Virus record (IMG/VR): IMGVR_UViG_3300043571_000313
Location: 1 to 64,000 of that record
From: a virus
Strand: one strand, 5' to 3'
Length of the DNA: 64,000 nt
Shown: positions 47,728 through 55,773 of the stretch, piece by piece
Position numbering within the stretch: position 1 is the first letter of the stretch
How the letters are laid out: each line of letters begins with the position of its first letter
Made by a program: the position numbers and the translations under genes
The notes under the pieces: generated by a model
The model's input: the letters and a program-made list of their open reading frames with translations, nothing else
Database searches by the model: none
What the model was told of the DNA's origin: nothing

Positions 47728-49367
47728 GCCGTCTCCCTTAGTTTGGTTTTGGCAAGCTCGTCACCGAGCGCCGTGCGCCGCCACCGCTTGTCCTCAAGTT
47801 GTTCGACGATCCCGTCATCAATCATGCGCTTCTGCCAGCGGGCCATGGTCGGCTTGCTGACGCCGCAGCCCTCGGCGGCCGCGCGCCAGATCATTGCACA
47901 AGGTTCACCCTCGGTCGCCTGCTCCGGGTAATAGACGATCAGCACGTCCGCAGTGTAGGCCTCGCCGTAACTGCCGGTGTTCTTCTTCGCCTTGTTTCCC
48001 TCCCGCACCGGCTCTTCGGCATCCGGCTTGCGGCCCTCCCAGAAGATGACCGGGAAATTGCTCTTCCGGCCTTCGATGCGAATGACCTCATTCGAGTGCT
48101 GGGCTGGAATCTTCGTGGTGATTTCCCAGCGCACGACGCCATCACCATTGCCCGGGACCTCGATCGCGACGCCGGCCCGCTTGCCGCGCTTCGCCAGCAC
48201 GATATTGAACCGGCCCTCGTCCTCGCTCGGCTTGATTGTGACAACCGCGCGCGCCCAGTTCACCAGCTCGGCGCTCCCAGCCGCGTCGTACATGAACTCG
48301 CTCCACTTCTTGTCGGGGACGTTCTTCCCAGTGACCGGCTTTGGCGTGTGATGCACGACCATGAAAGCGAACTTCTCCTCGCGGTTCACGACGTTCAGCC
48401 CCTTGCGCAGGAACCGCCCAATCTCGGCCGCGTCCGCGATGTCGCAGCCGGCGTAGGAGTGAAGTGGGTTCAGCCACACGAGATCCGGCGCTACCTGCTG
48501 CCCGACCATGCGAAGCCACGCGATGAACTCCTCGCCTGACTTCTCCCGCTGGCGCAGGAATACGACGTTCTTATTGACCTGCTCAATATCGGCTGCGGTC
48601 AGCTTCATCTTGTAGTAGATCGAGTACAGCACCTCCGCAATGTCGCCGTCGGAATCCTCAGCCTGAATGATCAGCGACTTGATCGGCTTGCGGGTATGGA
48701 TGCCGAGGAACGACCGGCCGAGCGCGGCGCATACGGCCCACTGGACACTGAATGAACTCTTGCCCATACCCGACGATGATACGACCAACGCGCTGTCGCC
48801 CCGCCCGATGTAGCGACCGCGTCCGAGCAGCATGGATTCATCGTCGTCTGGCAGCAGCTCGAATTCACCTGCCCCCTTGGGCTTCGTATTGTTCACGCCG
48901 CCGTTCTGCAGCTGCTCCACCCGACTGCGGATCGAGCCAAGGAACTCGTCCATCTGACCGCTGTAGTCGTAGCAGTCCTCCACCGCGCGCGTGAGCGTCT
49001 TGATGGTGTCGCGCAACTTCGCCATCTCGCCGACCTTGTCGATGAAGTAGCGGGCTTGGGCGGTGGTCGGGATGCGGTCGCTGACCTGGGTGAGGTACGC
49101 ATAGCCTCCGACCTGATCCAGCTTCTTCGCCGCCTTCAGCTCTTCTGCCACTACCGACACATCGACCGGCGCTTGCCGGTGGAACAGGTCGAGGATGCAC
49201 CCGAAGATCTCGCCGTTCTTCGGCTCATAGAACGAGTGCGGCGTGATGCGCTGGTCGATACACCGCGAAATTGTCTCAGCGCCGTCGAGCAGGCATGTGG
49301 AGAGAAGGTGCTCCTCGGCCTCGATGCTGTGCGGCAATGACCGCCCGATGTTGGAGGTCGTGGCCAT
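47724..49367 (-). CDS. Replicative helicase: DnaB N-terminal domain joined to RepA/AAA_25-like ATPase
   Basis: 547 residues. Residues 9-110 match the DnaB N-terminal domain (PHSIEAEEHLLSTCLLDG; FYEPKNGEIFGCILDLF). The motor is of the RepA/AAA_25 kind rather than canonical DnaB: Walker A SSSGMGKSS (Lys203), then a RecA-like core with IQAEDSDGDIAEVLYS and LVWLNPLHSYAGCDI, HH (VVHHTPKPV) and SAELVNWARAVV. The C-terminus (about 470-547) is a winged-helix (AAEGCGVSKPTMARWQKRMIDDGIVEQL). It would unwind DNA at the replication fork as a hexamer and might load itself through the winged helix. Confidence 0.8.
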   Translation of the reverse strand: MATTSNIGRSLPHSIEAEEHLLSTCLLDGAETISRCIDQRITPHSFYEPKNGEIFGCILDLFHRQAPVDVSVVAEELKAAKKLDQVGGYAYLTQVSDRIPTTAQARYFIDKVGEMAKLRDTIKTLTRAVEDCYDYSGQMDEFLGSIRSRVEQLQNGGVNNTKPKGAGEFELLPDDDESMLLGRGRYIGRGDSALVVSSSGMGKSSFSVQWAVCAALGRSFLGIHTRKPIKSLIIQAEDSDGDIAEVLYSIYYKMKLTAADIEQVNKNVVFLRQREKSGEEFIAWLRMVGQQVAPDLVWLNPLHSYAGCDIADAAEIGRFLRKGLNVVNREEKFAFMVVHHTPKPVTGKNVPDKKWSEFMYDAAGSAELVNWARAVVTIKPSEDEGRFNIVLAKRGKRAGVAIEVPGNGDGVVRWEITTKIPAQHSNEVIRIEGRKSNFPVIFWEGRKPDAEEPVREGNKAKKNTGSYGEAYTADVLIVYYPEQATEGEPCAMIWRAAAEGCGVSKPTMARWQKRMIDDGIVEQLEDKRWRRTALGDELAKTKLRETA

Positions 49368-51163
49368 TAGTTATTCCCTCCGAAGATGGTGCTCAAGTCC
49401 TCGATCTGCTCGTCAGCCGACGGCAGCGGTGCCGGATCAAAGAGGCTCCGCGCGCGGGTGCCTGCGCCCGCCATCTCGTCCACGTCCATGCTCAACTGAG
49501 AGGCGATCTCCTGCAGCTCGGACTGGACCTGCTCTGCCTCTCGCTTCTTTTCCTTCCGGCGCTGCTCCCATTCGGTGAACTTCTCGCGCTGCCGGCGCGT
49601 CGCCTCTTCCTTGGTGAAGCCTATCGCATCCACGCCGATCTTGCGGAAGAAATTCAACTGCCTGATCGTGCACAGCCCCTTGCGGTGCCGGTCCATGATG
49701 CGATTGATGATCGCGTGGGCGTGGCCCCAGCAGGTAACAGCTTTCACGTTGACGCCGTTTGATTCCAAAATGTGCGCCTGCTTGGGGCTCACCGGCGCGC
49801 TGTCGTGGGCCGTCTCGGGCTCGTAGTCCGCGAGATCGACGTCGCCCAAGCTCGTCGCAATCGCGAGCGGGTCGATCACCTGGGACTTTTTGCGAGCGTT
49901 CTTCCTCACCTCGTCCTCAAGTTTCTTGAGGAGGTCGCGTTCGGCCTGCGCCTCGGCCTCGATGAGGTCGCCCTCCTTGCCGTCCATGAGTTCCTTGATC
50001 CGGTCGTCCTTCGTGACCAGCGAAGCGGGCGTGCACAGGTCGTGCTTCTCGTAGAGCCAGAGAAAATCCAGCACCTTTACGTGCGGTTTCGATGAGGCGC
50101 GGATCAGTTCGACTCGCTCGAGCGCATTGGCCGCAGCATTGAGCTGCTGGACGATTTCTCCGATGGGGCGAGTGCCCCGGCCGATGATTTGGCAGTAGAG
50201 GGAGCGAATTTTTGTCGGCCGCAGGCAGACGACGTTGCGGATCGTGTCGTCATCGTAGCCCTCGGTCAGCACGGCCATGTTGGTGAGCGCCTGAAACTCG
50301 CCGCGCTTGTGCCGCGCGACCCGCTCCGTCCGATCAGGGCAAAGTTTCTTGTCGCCGCAGACCCAGTCCGCCGAAACGCCGCACTTCGTCAGCGCCGCCG
50401 CCATGATTTGAGCCGTCTCGACCGACGGCAGGAAGATCAACACCTTCTCTTTCGCGACTTCGGCGCGAATCGCCTCGGCAATCGCGTCCATGAACGGGAC
50501 CAATCGCTCTCCGACCTGTCCCCGGTCGAGATCGGCTCCGTCGGCGGTCTGTTTTGTCTTCACGCCGCTCAAGTCGATCTTGATTGGCATGGTCTTGACG
50601 ATCGGACGCACGAGCCAGCCGTCGCGAACTGCCTTGAGCAGCCCATAATCGTAGGCGACGCGCTGATAAAACTCGCCGAGAGCGCGTTTGTCGCCGCGAT
50701 CGGCGGTTGCGGTCACCCCGACGACCTTCGCGCCGCCGGCCACGAAGTGCTGCAGCACTTTTTGGTATCCGGCGGCGAGCGATCGGTGCGCTTCGTCCAC
50801 CACGACGACCGAAAAATGATTTTTCGGCCAGGACGATAGGCGGAAATCGCCCTGCAACGTCTGCACCGACCCAACGACTACCTTCTCGAAGCGCGATGCG
50901 TAGCTTCCGGCCTTCTCTTTGCCTGCTCTGAGCCCCGTCGTGCGCTGAAACTTGTCGATCGCCTGATCAATCAGCTCATCTGTGTGCGCCAGAATCAAAA
51001 CTCGCCCGCCCTTTTCCACTTCCTGCGCCGCGAGCAGCGAAAACACGACCGTCTTGCCACAACCCGTGGCCATGCACACGAGCTGATGCTTGATTCCATC
51101 GTCAAGCCACCCCTCGCGGAGGGATTCGATGGACTCAATCTGATATGGGCGGGCGGAAATCAT
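49367..51163 (-). CDS. SF2 DEAH helicase, RadD-like
   Basis: 598 residues. Motifs: Q-like RPYQIESI (5-12), Walker A ATGCGKT (Lys37), AHTDELIDQA (motif Ia), DEAH (123-126), VTATADR (motif III), and C-terminal VLTEGYDDDTIRNVVCLRPTKIRSLYCQIIGRGTRPIG (motifs V-VI). The layout is that of RadD/YejH-type helicases, which assist recombination. The last 200 residues are charged with a WGHAHAIINRIMDRHRKGL segment that may bind a partner. Lies in the recombination operon next to RusA. Confidence 0.8.
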   Translation of the reverse strand: MISARPYQIESIESLREGWLDDGIKHQLVCMATGCGKTVVFSLLAAQEVEKGGRVLILAHTDELIDQAIDKFQRTTGLRAGKEKAGSYASRFEKVVVGSVQTLQGDFRLSSWPKNHFSVVVVDEAHRSLAAGYQKVLQHFVAGGAKVVGVTATADRGDKRALGEFYQRVAYDYGLLKAVRDGWLVRPIVKTMPIKIDLSGVKTKQTADGADLDRGQVGERLVPFMDAIAEAIRAEVAKEKVLIFLPSVETAQIMAAALTKCGVSADWVCGDKKLCPDRTERVARHKRGEFQALTNMAVLTEGYDDDTIRNVVCLRPTKIRSLYCQIIGRGTRPIGEIVQQLNAAANALERVELIRASSKPHVKVLDFLWLYEKHDLCTPASLVTKDDRIKELMDGKEGDLIEAEAQAERDLLKKLEDEVRKNARKKSQVIDPLAIATSLGDVDLADYEPETAHDSAPVSPKQAHILESNGVNVKAVTCWGHAHAIINRIMDRHRKGLCTIRQLNFFRKIGVDAIGFTKEEATRRQREKFTEWEQRRKEKKREAEQVQSELQEIASQLSMDVDEMAGAGTRARSLFDPAPLPSADEQIEDLSTIFGGNN

Positions 51164-51463
51164 TCAGAAAAGGGCAGAGAGGTCTTCAGGCTCGGTGCGG
51201 GTGCGTCCGCAGGAGCGGCAGGTTGGGGTGATAGGGGTTGCGCGGCCGAAGCGATGCCAGCAAATGCCGCAGACGAGGCCGCGATCTGGCTCGGGCCGAA
51301 AATCAGGATATGGCTCGGACGGCGATTGCGATTCGAGGGTCGGTGCCCCTCCGCTTGTGGACGTTGAGATCGTCGATCTGGCTGTCGTCCTCCCAGAGCT
51401 TGAGCTCGGTGAGCGTGTCGAGGATGAGTTTGAGGCTGTTGTCGACGTCGGGGCGCTTGCCAT
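51164..51463 (-). CDS. Zinc-ribbon segment in a frame overlapping rusA
   Basis: The reliable part is 51164-51302: a C-x2-C-x14-C-x2-C zinc ribbon (CGICWHRFGRATPITPTCRSCG) in a frame with no ATG, GTG or TTG of its own after the rusA stop. Its only ATG (51463) lies inside rusA and gives a Ser/Thr-rich segment typical of a shadow frame. It may be joined to RusA by frameshifting, start at a rare codon or be a relic. Confidence 0.3.
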   Translation of the reverse strand: MASAPTSTTASNSSSTRSPSSSSGRTTARSTISTSTSGGAPTLESQSPSEPYPDFRPEPDRGLVCGICWHRFGRATPITPTCRSCGRTRTEPEDLSALF

Positions 51464-51752
51464 GGTGAATCTCGAATCGAGGGTCGCTGAGTTTGTCGGC
51501 GTGCTTCGCGGCCTGCTCCTCCGTGAACGGGAAGACGAACTTGACTGAGACGTGCAGCGGGCCGATGAGCGGGGTGAAAAACTTGCGGTGGGCGACGTAC
51601 TCGGCCCCGGTCCAGAGCTGGATGCAGCGCTTCACGCGCCGCTTTTCCGCCTTAACCGCGACCTTCGTATAGAAGGAGCGCGACTTGAAGTTCACGCCCT
51701 TCTGTTGGGCCGTGATCGTTGCGGGCTCTCCGGGGATGAGCAGCGAGATCAT
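51303..51752 (-). CDS. rusA: RusA-family Holliday junction resolvase
   Basis: 149 residues from ATG 51752. The catalytic motif KRPDVDNSLKLILDTL (Asp102, Asp104) and WEDDSQIDDL (about 120-129) are complete RusA signatures; acidic residues here bind Mg2+. RusA cleaves four-way junctions formed by recombination. ATGA overlap with the nuclease gene. It is unusual in that a zinc-ribbon coding segment follows in another frame. Confidence 0.88.
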   Translation of the reverse strand: MISLLIPGEPATITAQQKGVNFKSRSFYTKVAVKAEKRRVKRCIQLWTGAEYVAHRKFFTPLIGPLHVSVKFVFPFTEEQAAKHADKLSDPRFEIHHGKRPDVDNSLKLILDTLTELKLWEDDSQIDDLNVHKRRGTDPRIAIAVRAIS

Positions 51753-52948
51753 TTGAACAGCAGCTTCTTGACCTTCGGCCGCGTGATAAGGTGACCCATC
51801 GAGCGCTTGATCCAGCTTTGCGCGGTCTCGACCTCCTCCTTCGTGCTCTTCCGCTGCATCTCGCCTTCCTCGACGAGCACGTCCTCGGCGTCGCTCACCG
51901 ACATCGCGAGCGTCTTCCACGCAAGATCGTCCGCGTCGTCCTCGGTGCAGCCGGTGAGCTCCATGATTTTCTTGGAGATGAAGGCGTGCGCGACTTTTGG
52001 GTGGGTGACCTTGCGCCGGCCATCTTCCTCGACGACTCGGGCCAGCGTGCCGTCCGAAAGTACGACGTCGCCCTCGGTGGCGACGCGCGCCTTGAACTGC
52101 TCCAGGATTTTTTCGATCGGGCCGGCGATCGCGCGCCCGCGTTGGGCGAGGTCGCCGAGTTGCCGCAAAACGGGGGTTACATTAAGGGCCTTGAGGTCAA
52201 TTTCAGACAGGATCTTTTTCATTTCGATGAACTCGGCTTCGATTGCTGGGCAGAAAGTGATGCACGGGCACAGGCGGCACTGGCTGTATCCAGATTCCAA
52301 CGTCAGCCACGCATCGAGGGCTTCGTTGACCTTCTTTTCCAGGAAGCCGGCCATTACATCGAGGTCATCGACCTCGGCTTCCGTGGTCTGGTCCTCGGCC
52401 TCGCGCTGACGGATGCGGATTTTTCCGCGCTTGAGCGTCGGGTAGGCAAACTTCAGGAGCGTGGCGTAGCCGGCGAGCTGCCAGTTTTCCTCGGCGTGGT
52501 CGACCTCGCCGGGTCCGCTCTTATTGTCGTCGATGGCGAACTCCACCGCCTGCGCGTCCATGGAATACACGTCTATCTGGCCGGTGAGGATGAATCGCTC
52601 AAACTCGATCGTGAACCGCTTCTCCACAAAGATCGCGTGATCCTGCGGTATGTCGGCAGTCACGCTGGAGATGAACCACTCCACCGAGCGCAAGTCCCAC
52701 TCGGCCGGCTCCCAGCCGCGCCCGAGCGCCGGCTTCTCAAGTCCATCCGGCGCGACGGCGCCGAATTCCATTACGAGCCTGCGGGCGCACTGGTGGTGAA
52801 TCCAGTTGCCGCGCCACGTCATTTCATCGCCGCCAACCTCGAACTCCATGGTGGAGTCGTTGAGTTTGCGTTCGAGGGTGCGTGATCCTGGGCAGGAAAG
52901 GAGTCGGCCGAGACTGCTGCAGCGAATCGTTGGCTTTGGTGCTGTCAT
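51749..52948 (-). CDS. RecB-like PD-(D/E)XK nuclease with four-Cys cluster (DUF2800 type)
   Basis: 399 residues. Nuclease motifs: GQIDVYS (Asp126) and EFAIDDNK (Asp140-Lys143), preceded by VEKRF. Cysteines occur at 19 (LLSCPGS) and in CRLCPCITFC (224-233), the spread expected for the Fe-S cluster of Cas4/AddB/Dna2-type nucleases, where one Cys is N-terminal and three C-terminal. Probable role: resection of DNA ends to provide ssDNA for the RecT-like annealase in the same operon. The C-terminal 160 residues are helical, with no motif. Confidence 0.75.
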   Translation of the reverse strand: MTAPKPTIRCSSLGRLLSCPGSRTLERKLNDSTMEFEVGGDEMTWRGNWIHHQCARRLVMEFGAVAPDGLEKPALGRGWEPAEWDLRSVEWFISSVTADIPQDHAIFVEKRFTIEFERFILTGQIDVYSMDAQAVEFAIDDNKSGPGEVDHAEENWQLAGYATLLKFAYPTLKRGKIRIRQREAEDQTTEAEVDDLDVMAGFLEKKVNEALDAWLTLESGYSQCRLCPCITFCPAIEAEFIEMKKILSEIDLKALNVTPVLRQLGDLAQRGRAIAGPIEKILEQFKARVATEGDVVLSDGTLARVVEEDGRRKVTHPKVAHAFISKKIMELTGCTEDDADDLAWKTLAMSVSDAEDVLVEEGEMQRKSTKEEVETAQSWIKRSMGHLITRPKVKKLLFK

Positions 52949-53169
52949 TCTTCGGGAGGGAGATAGAGGTTGAGGAGCCGGTCGCCTACGTCATCGAGAG
53001 TGGCGTACATCGCCTTGATCTTCTGTGCGGCTTCCGGGTGCATGGCGCTTTCGTGGGAGAGGTAGGCGATTGAATCCTGCAGGCGCTCGGCTCCGTGCTT
53101 GAGCCAAGTGCCCACGAGGATCGCCTCCTCAACTGTCAGCGGGACGGTTTTTCGGCTGGTCGTCGGCAT
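52945..53169 (-). CDS. Small helical protein (74 aa)
   Basis: ATG 53169, MPTTSRKTVPLTVEEAILVGTWLKHGAERLQDSIAYL. Helical with charged repeats; unrecognised. It overlaps the upstream gene by 41 bases and the downstream nuclease gene by ATGA. Confidence 0.5.
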   Translation of the reverse strand: MPTTSRKTVPLTVEEAILVGTWLKHGAERLQDSIAYLSHESAMHPEAAQKIKAMYATLDDVGDRLLNLYLPPEE

Positions 53170-53488
53170 TGTATCGCGGTTCCACGGTCCAGACCCGATC
53201 GTCATCGGCGTTGGCTGCCAGCACCCGCTTCACGAACGGGTGATCGTTCACGACGCTGTCGCGAAGCGTTGCGATGAATAGCTCCGTCCGCTCGATCGCA
53301 TACTGCGCGCGGCGCGCGGCGTAGGTGGTCGGATACTTGTCGCACTCCCGGTCGATCATGAACTTCGTCGGTTCAGCGCCCGGGGTCGGGAGGAGCACGC
53401 CATCCGGCTTGGCGTGCTCGCTCTTCTCCATAACGCACGGCACGCCGCCGCGCAGTACGATATAGTAACTATAGCTGCGGCGTGACAT
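53129..53488 (-). CDS. Hypothetical protein (119 aa)
   Basis: Begins MSRRSYSYYIVLRGGVPCVMEKSEHAK, then 'FMIDRECDKYPTTYAARRAQYAIERTELFIATLRDSVV'. Unrecognised. Between the RecT-like and small helical genes. Confidence 0.5.
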   Translation of the reverse strand: MSRRSYSYYIVLRGGVPCVMEKSEHAKPDGVLLPTPGAEPTKFMIDRECDKYPTTYAARRAQYAIERTELFIATLRDSVVNDHPFVKRVLAANADDDRVWTVEPRYNADDQPKNRPADS

Positions 53489-53499
53489 GGTGCAGCGGG

Positions 53500-54546
53500 T
53501 TAGGAAGCCTGCGTGAACGACACGAGGATTTTGACTTTCGCACCGCTGGGTAGCGCGCGCTCCTCAATCACGGCGTCGATGATCGCGCCGTTCGCCGGCA
53601 CTTGCTCCATTGCTCCGTCAAACAGGGCGTCGCCCATCAGTTCGCCGGTGAGTGTGACGGTGCACACGGGTCCGACCACCCCACCCGCCTTGCGCGCCTG
53701 CTTCTCGGTGACATTGGTGATCTCGCAGCGCAGGGTCTTTGCGGCCGGGATCGCAGTCTCGGTCGGTGGGACTTCGGCGGCTGGAGCCGGCGCCGCAGGA
53801 GCGGGATCGGCGGGCTTCGCCGGCTCCACGGTCTTCGCCGGTTCAGTGGCATCGACGGTCTTCTCGGCTTCCCTGCGCGCGCCGGACACGCCCTTGCTGC
53901 GGCGCTGGACGACCGGCTGCTGTTCCGGCTCGACGGCCGGCGGCGTGGGCGCGCCTTCGGGCGCGGCCTGAATCTCGATCACTTCGTCCGAGGTCTGGAA
54001 GCCCATCAGCAACTCGGGCGCGTACATGCGCGTCCACCACGTCGCCGCACGATACTGGAGCATGAGCTCGGGCATCGTCTTCCACTTCGATCCCTTCTTG
54101 TCGATCCAGCCTTCGAGGCGGGCGATCTCCATGGTGACGGTCGTGCCCTTGCAAAGGAAGCCGTCCACCCGGGCCGTCGCCTGCGCGAAGAAGCCCCATG
54201 TCTCCTTCCCCTTCTCGCCGACCTCGACGAACCGCAGCGGCGTGAACCGGCCGCACGCATTGATCGAGGCGATGTTAAACGTCGAGCGAAACGCGGGGCG
54301 ACCGTAGATGATGTCAAGATTCTGCATCACCATGAGCGGCGAGGCGCCCATGCGGTTCGACATTTCCAGCGCGATGATGACGTTCGCGTCGTGGTTCTTG
54401 AACACGTCCGGCACCAGATTCGAGCTCGCGAACATTTTCGCGACACGCTGAATATGGGCGAACTTCGTGGCATCCTCGTAACCGAGGGAAAGCTGGCTCG
54501 ACTGGGAGCCTGCGGAGGGGACGATCTGGGTAGTTGTATCACTCAT
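53500..54546 (-). CDS. recT: RecT-family single-strand annealing protein
   Basis: 348 residues. The core (FAHIQRVAKMFASSNLVPDVFKNH, IIALEMSNRMGASPLMVMQNLDIIYGRPAFRSTFNIA, LMLQYRAATWWTRMYAPELLMGFQTSDE) follows the RecT annealase pattern. The middle third (200-260) is an Ala/Pro/Glu linker, longer than usual, and the C-terminal 80 residues (VVGPVCTVTLTGELMGDALFDGAMEQVPANG) look like a beta-rich extra domain. It anneals single strands during recombination, working with the PD-(D/E)XK nuclease. Confidence 0.8.
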   Translation of the reverse strand: MSDTTTQIVPSAGSQSSQLSLGYEDATKFAHIQRVAKMFASSNLVPDVFKNHDANVIIALEMSNRMGASPLMVMQNLDIIYGRPAFRSTFNIASINACGRFTPLRFVEVGEKGKETWGFFAQATARVDGFLCKGTTVTMEIARLEGWIDKKGSKWKTMPELMLQYRAATWWTRMYAPELLMGFQTSDEVIEIQAAPEGAPTPPAVEPEQQPVVQRRSKGVSGARREAEKTVDATEPAKTVEPAKPADPAPAAPAPAAEVPPTETAIPAAKTLRCEITNVTEKQARKAGGVVGPVCTVTLTGELMGDALFDGAMEQVPANGAIIDAVIEERALPSGAKVKILVSFTQAS

Positions 54547-54555
54547 GGCGGAAGA

Positions 54556-54831
54556 TCAGGTGCCGGCGACGATGTGACACTCGGTCACGGCGCCCGGCGG
54601 GTTGTTGGCGGGATCCATAAAGGTATCCAGCTTTCGAATACTGTAGTAGGAATCGCCGCGAATGATGCGCGGCTGGAGAAGTTCACGGCCCGGCATCGCT
54701 GCATCGTCACGCCACGAGCGGAACGCCGAGCGCGAGATGCCGAGATAGGACGCAGCGGCTTCGACTCCGTAGAGGTAGCCGCGAAGCGCTTGCTTTCGAA
54801 TACGCCTGGGAGTTTTAATATCAGCGCTCAT
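54556..54831 (-). CDS. Excisionase/MerR-like helix-turn-helix protein (91 aa)
   Basis: Start at ATG 54831. 'YGVEAAASYLGISRSAFRSWRDDAAMPGRELLQPRIIRGDSYYSIRKLDTFM' follows the HTH_17/excisionase pattern (helix, wing, then an RxDSYYS beta hairpin). It may direct excision with the integrase or regulate the operon it heads. The basic N-terminus is MSADIKTPRRIRKQ. Confidence 0.6.
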   Translation of the reverse strand: MSADIKTPRRIRKQALRGYLYGVEAAASYLGISRSAFRSWRDDAAMPGRELLQPRIIRGDSYYSIRKLDTFMDPANNPPGAVTECHIVAGT

Positions 54832-54955
54832 GGTGCGGCGGGAAATGGAGTAATATGGCAGAGGAAGGACCAACCCATGCCACCAGTGCAAGAAGAAAAC
54901 ACCGTAGTTGACTAATCATTTTAATATGTAAAAGCGGTGAGCTATCCCGCCGCGA
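54832..54955. promoter_or_regulatory. Divergent promoter region between RecT operon and packaging operon
   Basis: A 124-base gap between the starts of leftward (54831) and rightward (54956) units. It contains TTGACT (54908-54913) and the AT-rich CATTTT-N7-AAAA site at 54917. No convincing -10 at a standard distance. Both operons must be transcribed from here. Confidence 0.5.
54917..54934. promoter_or_regulatory. CATTTT-AATATGT-AAAAG site
   Basis: Same left arm, same 7-base centre and most of the right arm of the dyads at 25128 and 35660. Lies 22 bases before the packaging operon's first ATG. Confidence 0.4.
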
Positions 54956-55336
54956 ATGAGAAAGACTCCCTGGAAGCTATTGCACGATCATCCCCCTGCC
55001 TTGGTGCGTCTTTGCGCGCGTCGCAGGGTGCGAGGCAAGACCGTCAGGGCGCTCTCCCTTCAGGAAATCGCACTCGCCGCGGGGCTGCCGCTTGCCCGCG
55101 TGCAGGTGATTTCACAGTCCGTCGATTGGGAGGGTATCTCCATCCCTGAAGCCGAGCGGTTCGTCGCCGGCTGCGGCTTCGATCCGCTCAACGGGCAAGA
55201 CCGCAACCGCCAGTCAGCCTATCGCCGCGCATGCCAGAAGACACCGAGCAAGTTCGCGTTCCTGAAACGCAGTCCGTGGTGGACCACGGAGTTCCTTCCG
55301 CTGATCGAACGCCTTCGGTCCCGCAAGGTATCCTGA
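54956..55336 (+). CDS. HTH-like protein (126 aa), first gene of the packaging operon
   Basis: Basic N-terminus (MRKTPWKLLHDHPPALVRLCARRRVRGKT) followed by an HTH-like segment (ALSLQEIALAAGLPLARVQVISQSVDWEGISIPEAERFVAGCGF). Could be a regulator or a DNA-recognition component of packaging. It overlaps the next gene by 106 bases. Family unknown to me. Confidence 0.5.
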   Translation: MRKTPWKLLHDHPPALVRLCARRRVRGKTVRALSLQEIALAAGLPLARVQVISQSVDWEGISIPEAERFVAGCGFDPLNGQDRNRQSAYRRACQKTPSKFAFLKRSPWWTTEFLPLIERLRSRKVS

Positions 55337-55773
55337 AAAAAGCCGCCCCTCGACCCAGCCCATTTGACGTAAACCTACTGTGCAGGAAGGACACGAAGTT
55401 CCGCAAGCTGCAGGCGAGGGAAGCGCAGCTGGCCAACCGAAAGGTGCCGAGCCGCAGCCAAGTGAGCGCGGCGTGGGCGAAGGTGGTGAAAGCTTATTGG
55501 GACTGGGCGAACCTGGAGGTAGCGGAGCTCTACACGAAGCAGGACTTGGAGGAGGTAAGAGCGCAGATGCGGAAGCGGAAATTGTTTCTGCAGAAGACGG
55601 CGACGGCGAACCTGATTCACCGGCTCCGGCAAACCCTGGGCGGAAGGTTTCGGAAACTGGCCATTCCGACCGTCGCGCTCTCACCGATGCCCAAATCGTT
55701 CGGGCCCTCGAGCTCTGCAACTACGACTTCACCCTTGCCGGAAAAGTCCTCGGGACAACCGGCGAGCGGCTGA
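55231..55773 (+). CDS. Hypothetical protein, probable first part of a split small terminase gene
   Basis: Codon use (G/C third positions) strongly supports this frame from about 55380 to 55620, where it encodes a helical, basic segment (FRKLQAREAQLANRKVPSRSQVSAAWAKVVKAYWDWANLEVAELYTKQDL). Beyond about 55640 the supported frame is that of the next gene. The small terminase may therefore be made from both frames (frameshift) or the two may simply overlap. The N-terminal 45 residues are disordered and overlap the preceding gene. Confidence 0.45.
   Translation: MPEDTEQVRVPETQSVVDHGVPSADRTPSVPQGILKKAAPRPSPFDVNLLCRKDTKFRKLQAREAQLANRKVPSRSQVSAAWAKVVKAYWDWANLEVAELYTKQDLEEVRAQMRKRKLFLQKTATANLIHRLRQTLGGRFRKLAIPTVALSPMPKSFGPSSSATTTSPLPEKSSGQPASG

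Noticed and set aside
51791-52885. Open frame of 364 codons (+) opposite the PD-(D/E)XK nuclease
   Set aside because: Shadow frame; the minus strand has nuclease motifs and Cys cluster.
53602-54915. Open frame of 437 codons (+) opposite recT
   Set aside because: Shadow frame of the RecT gene; no motifs.
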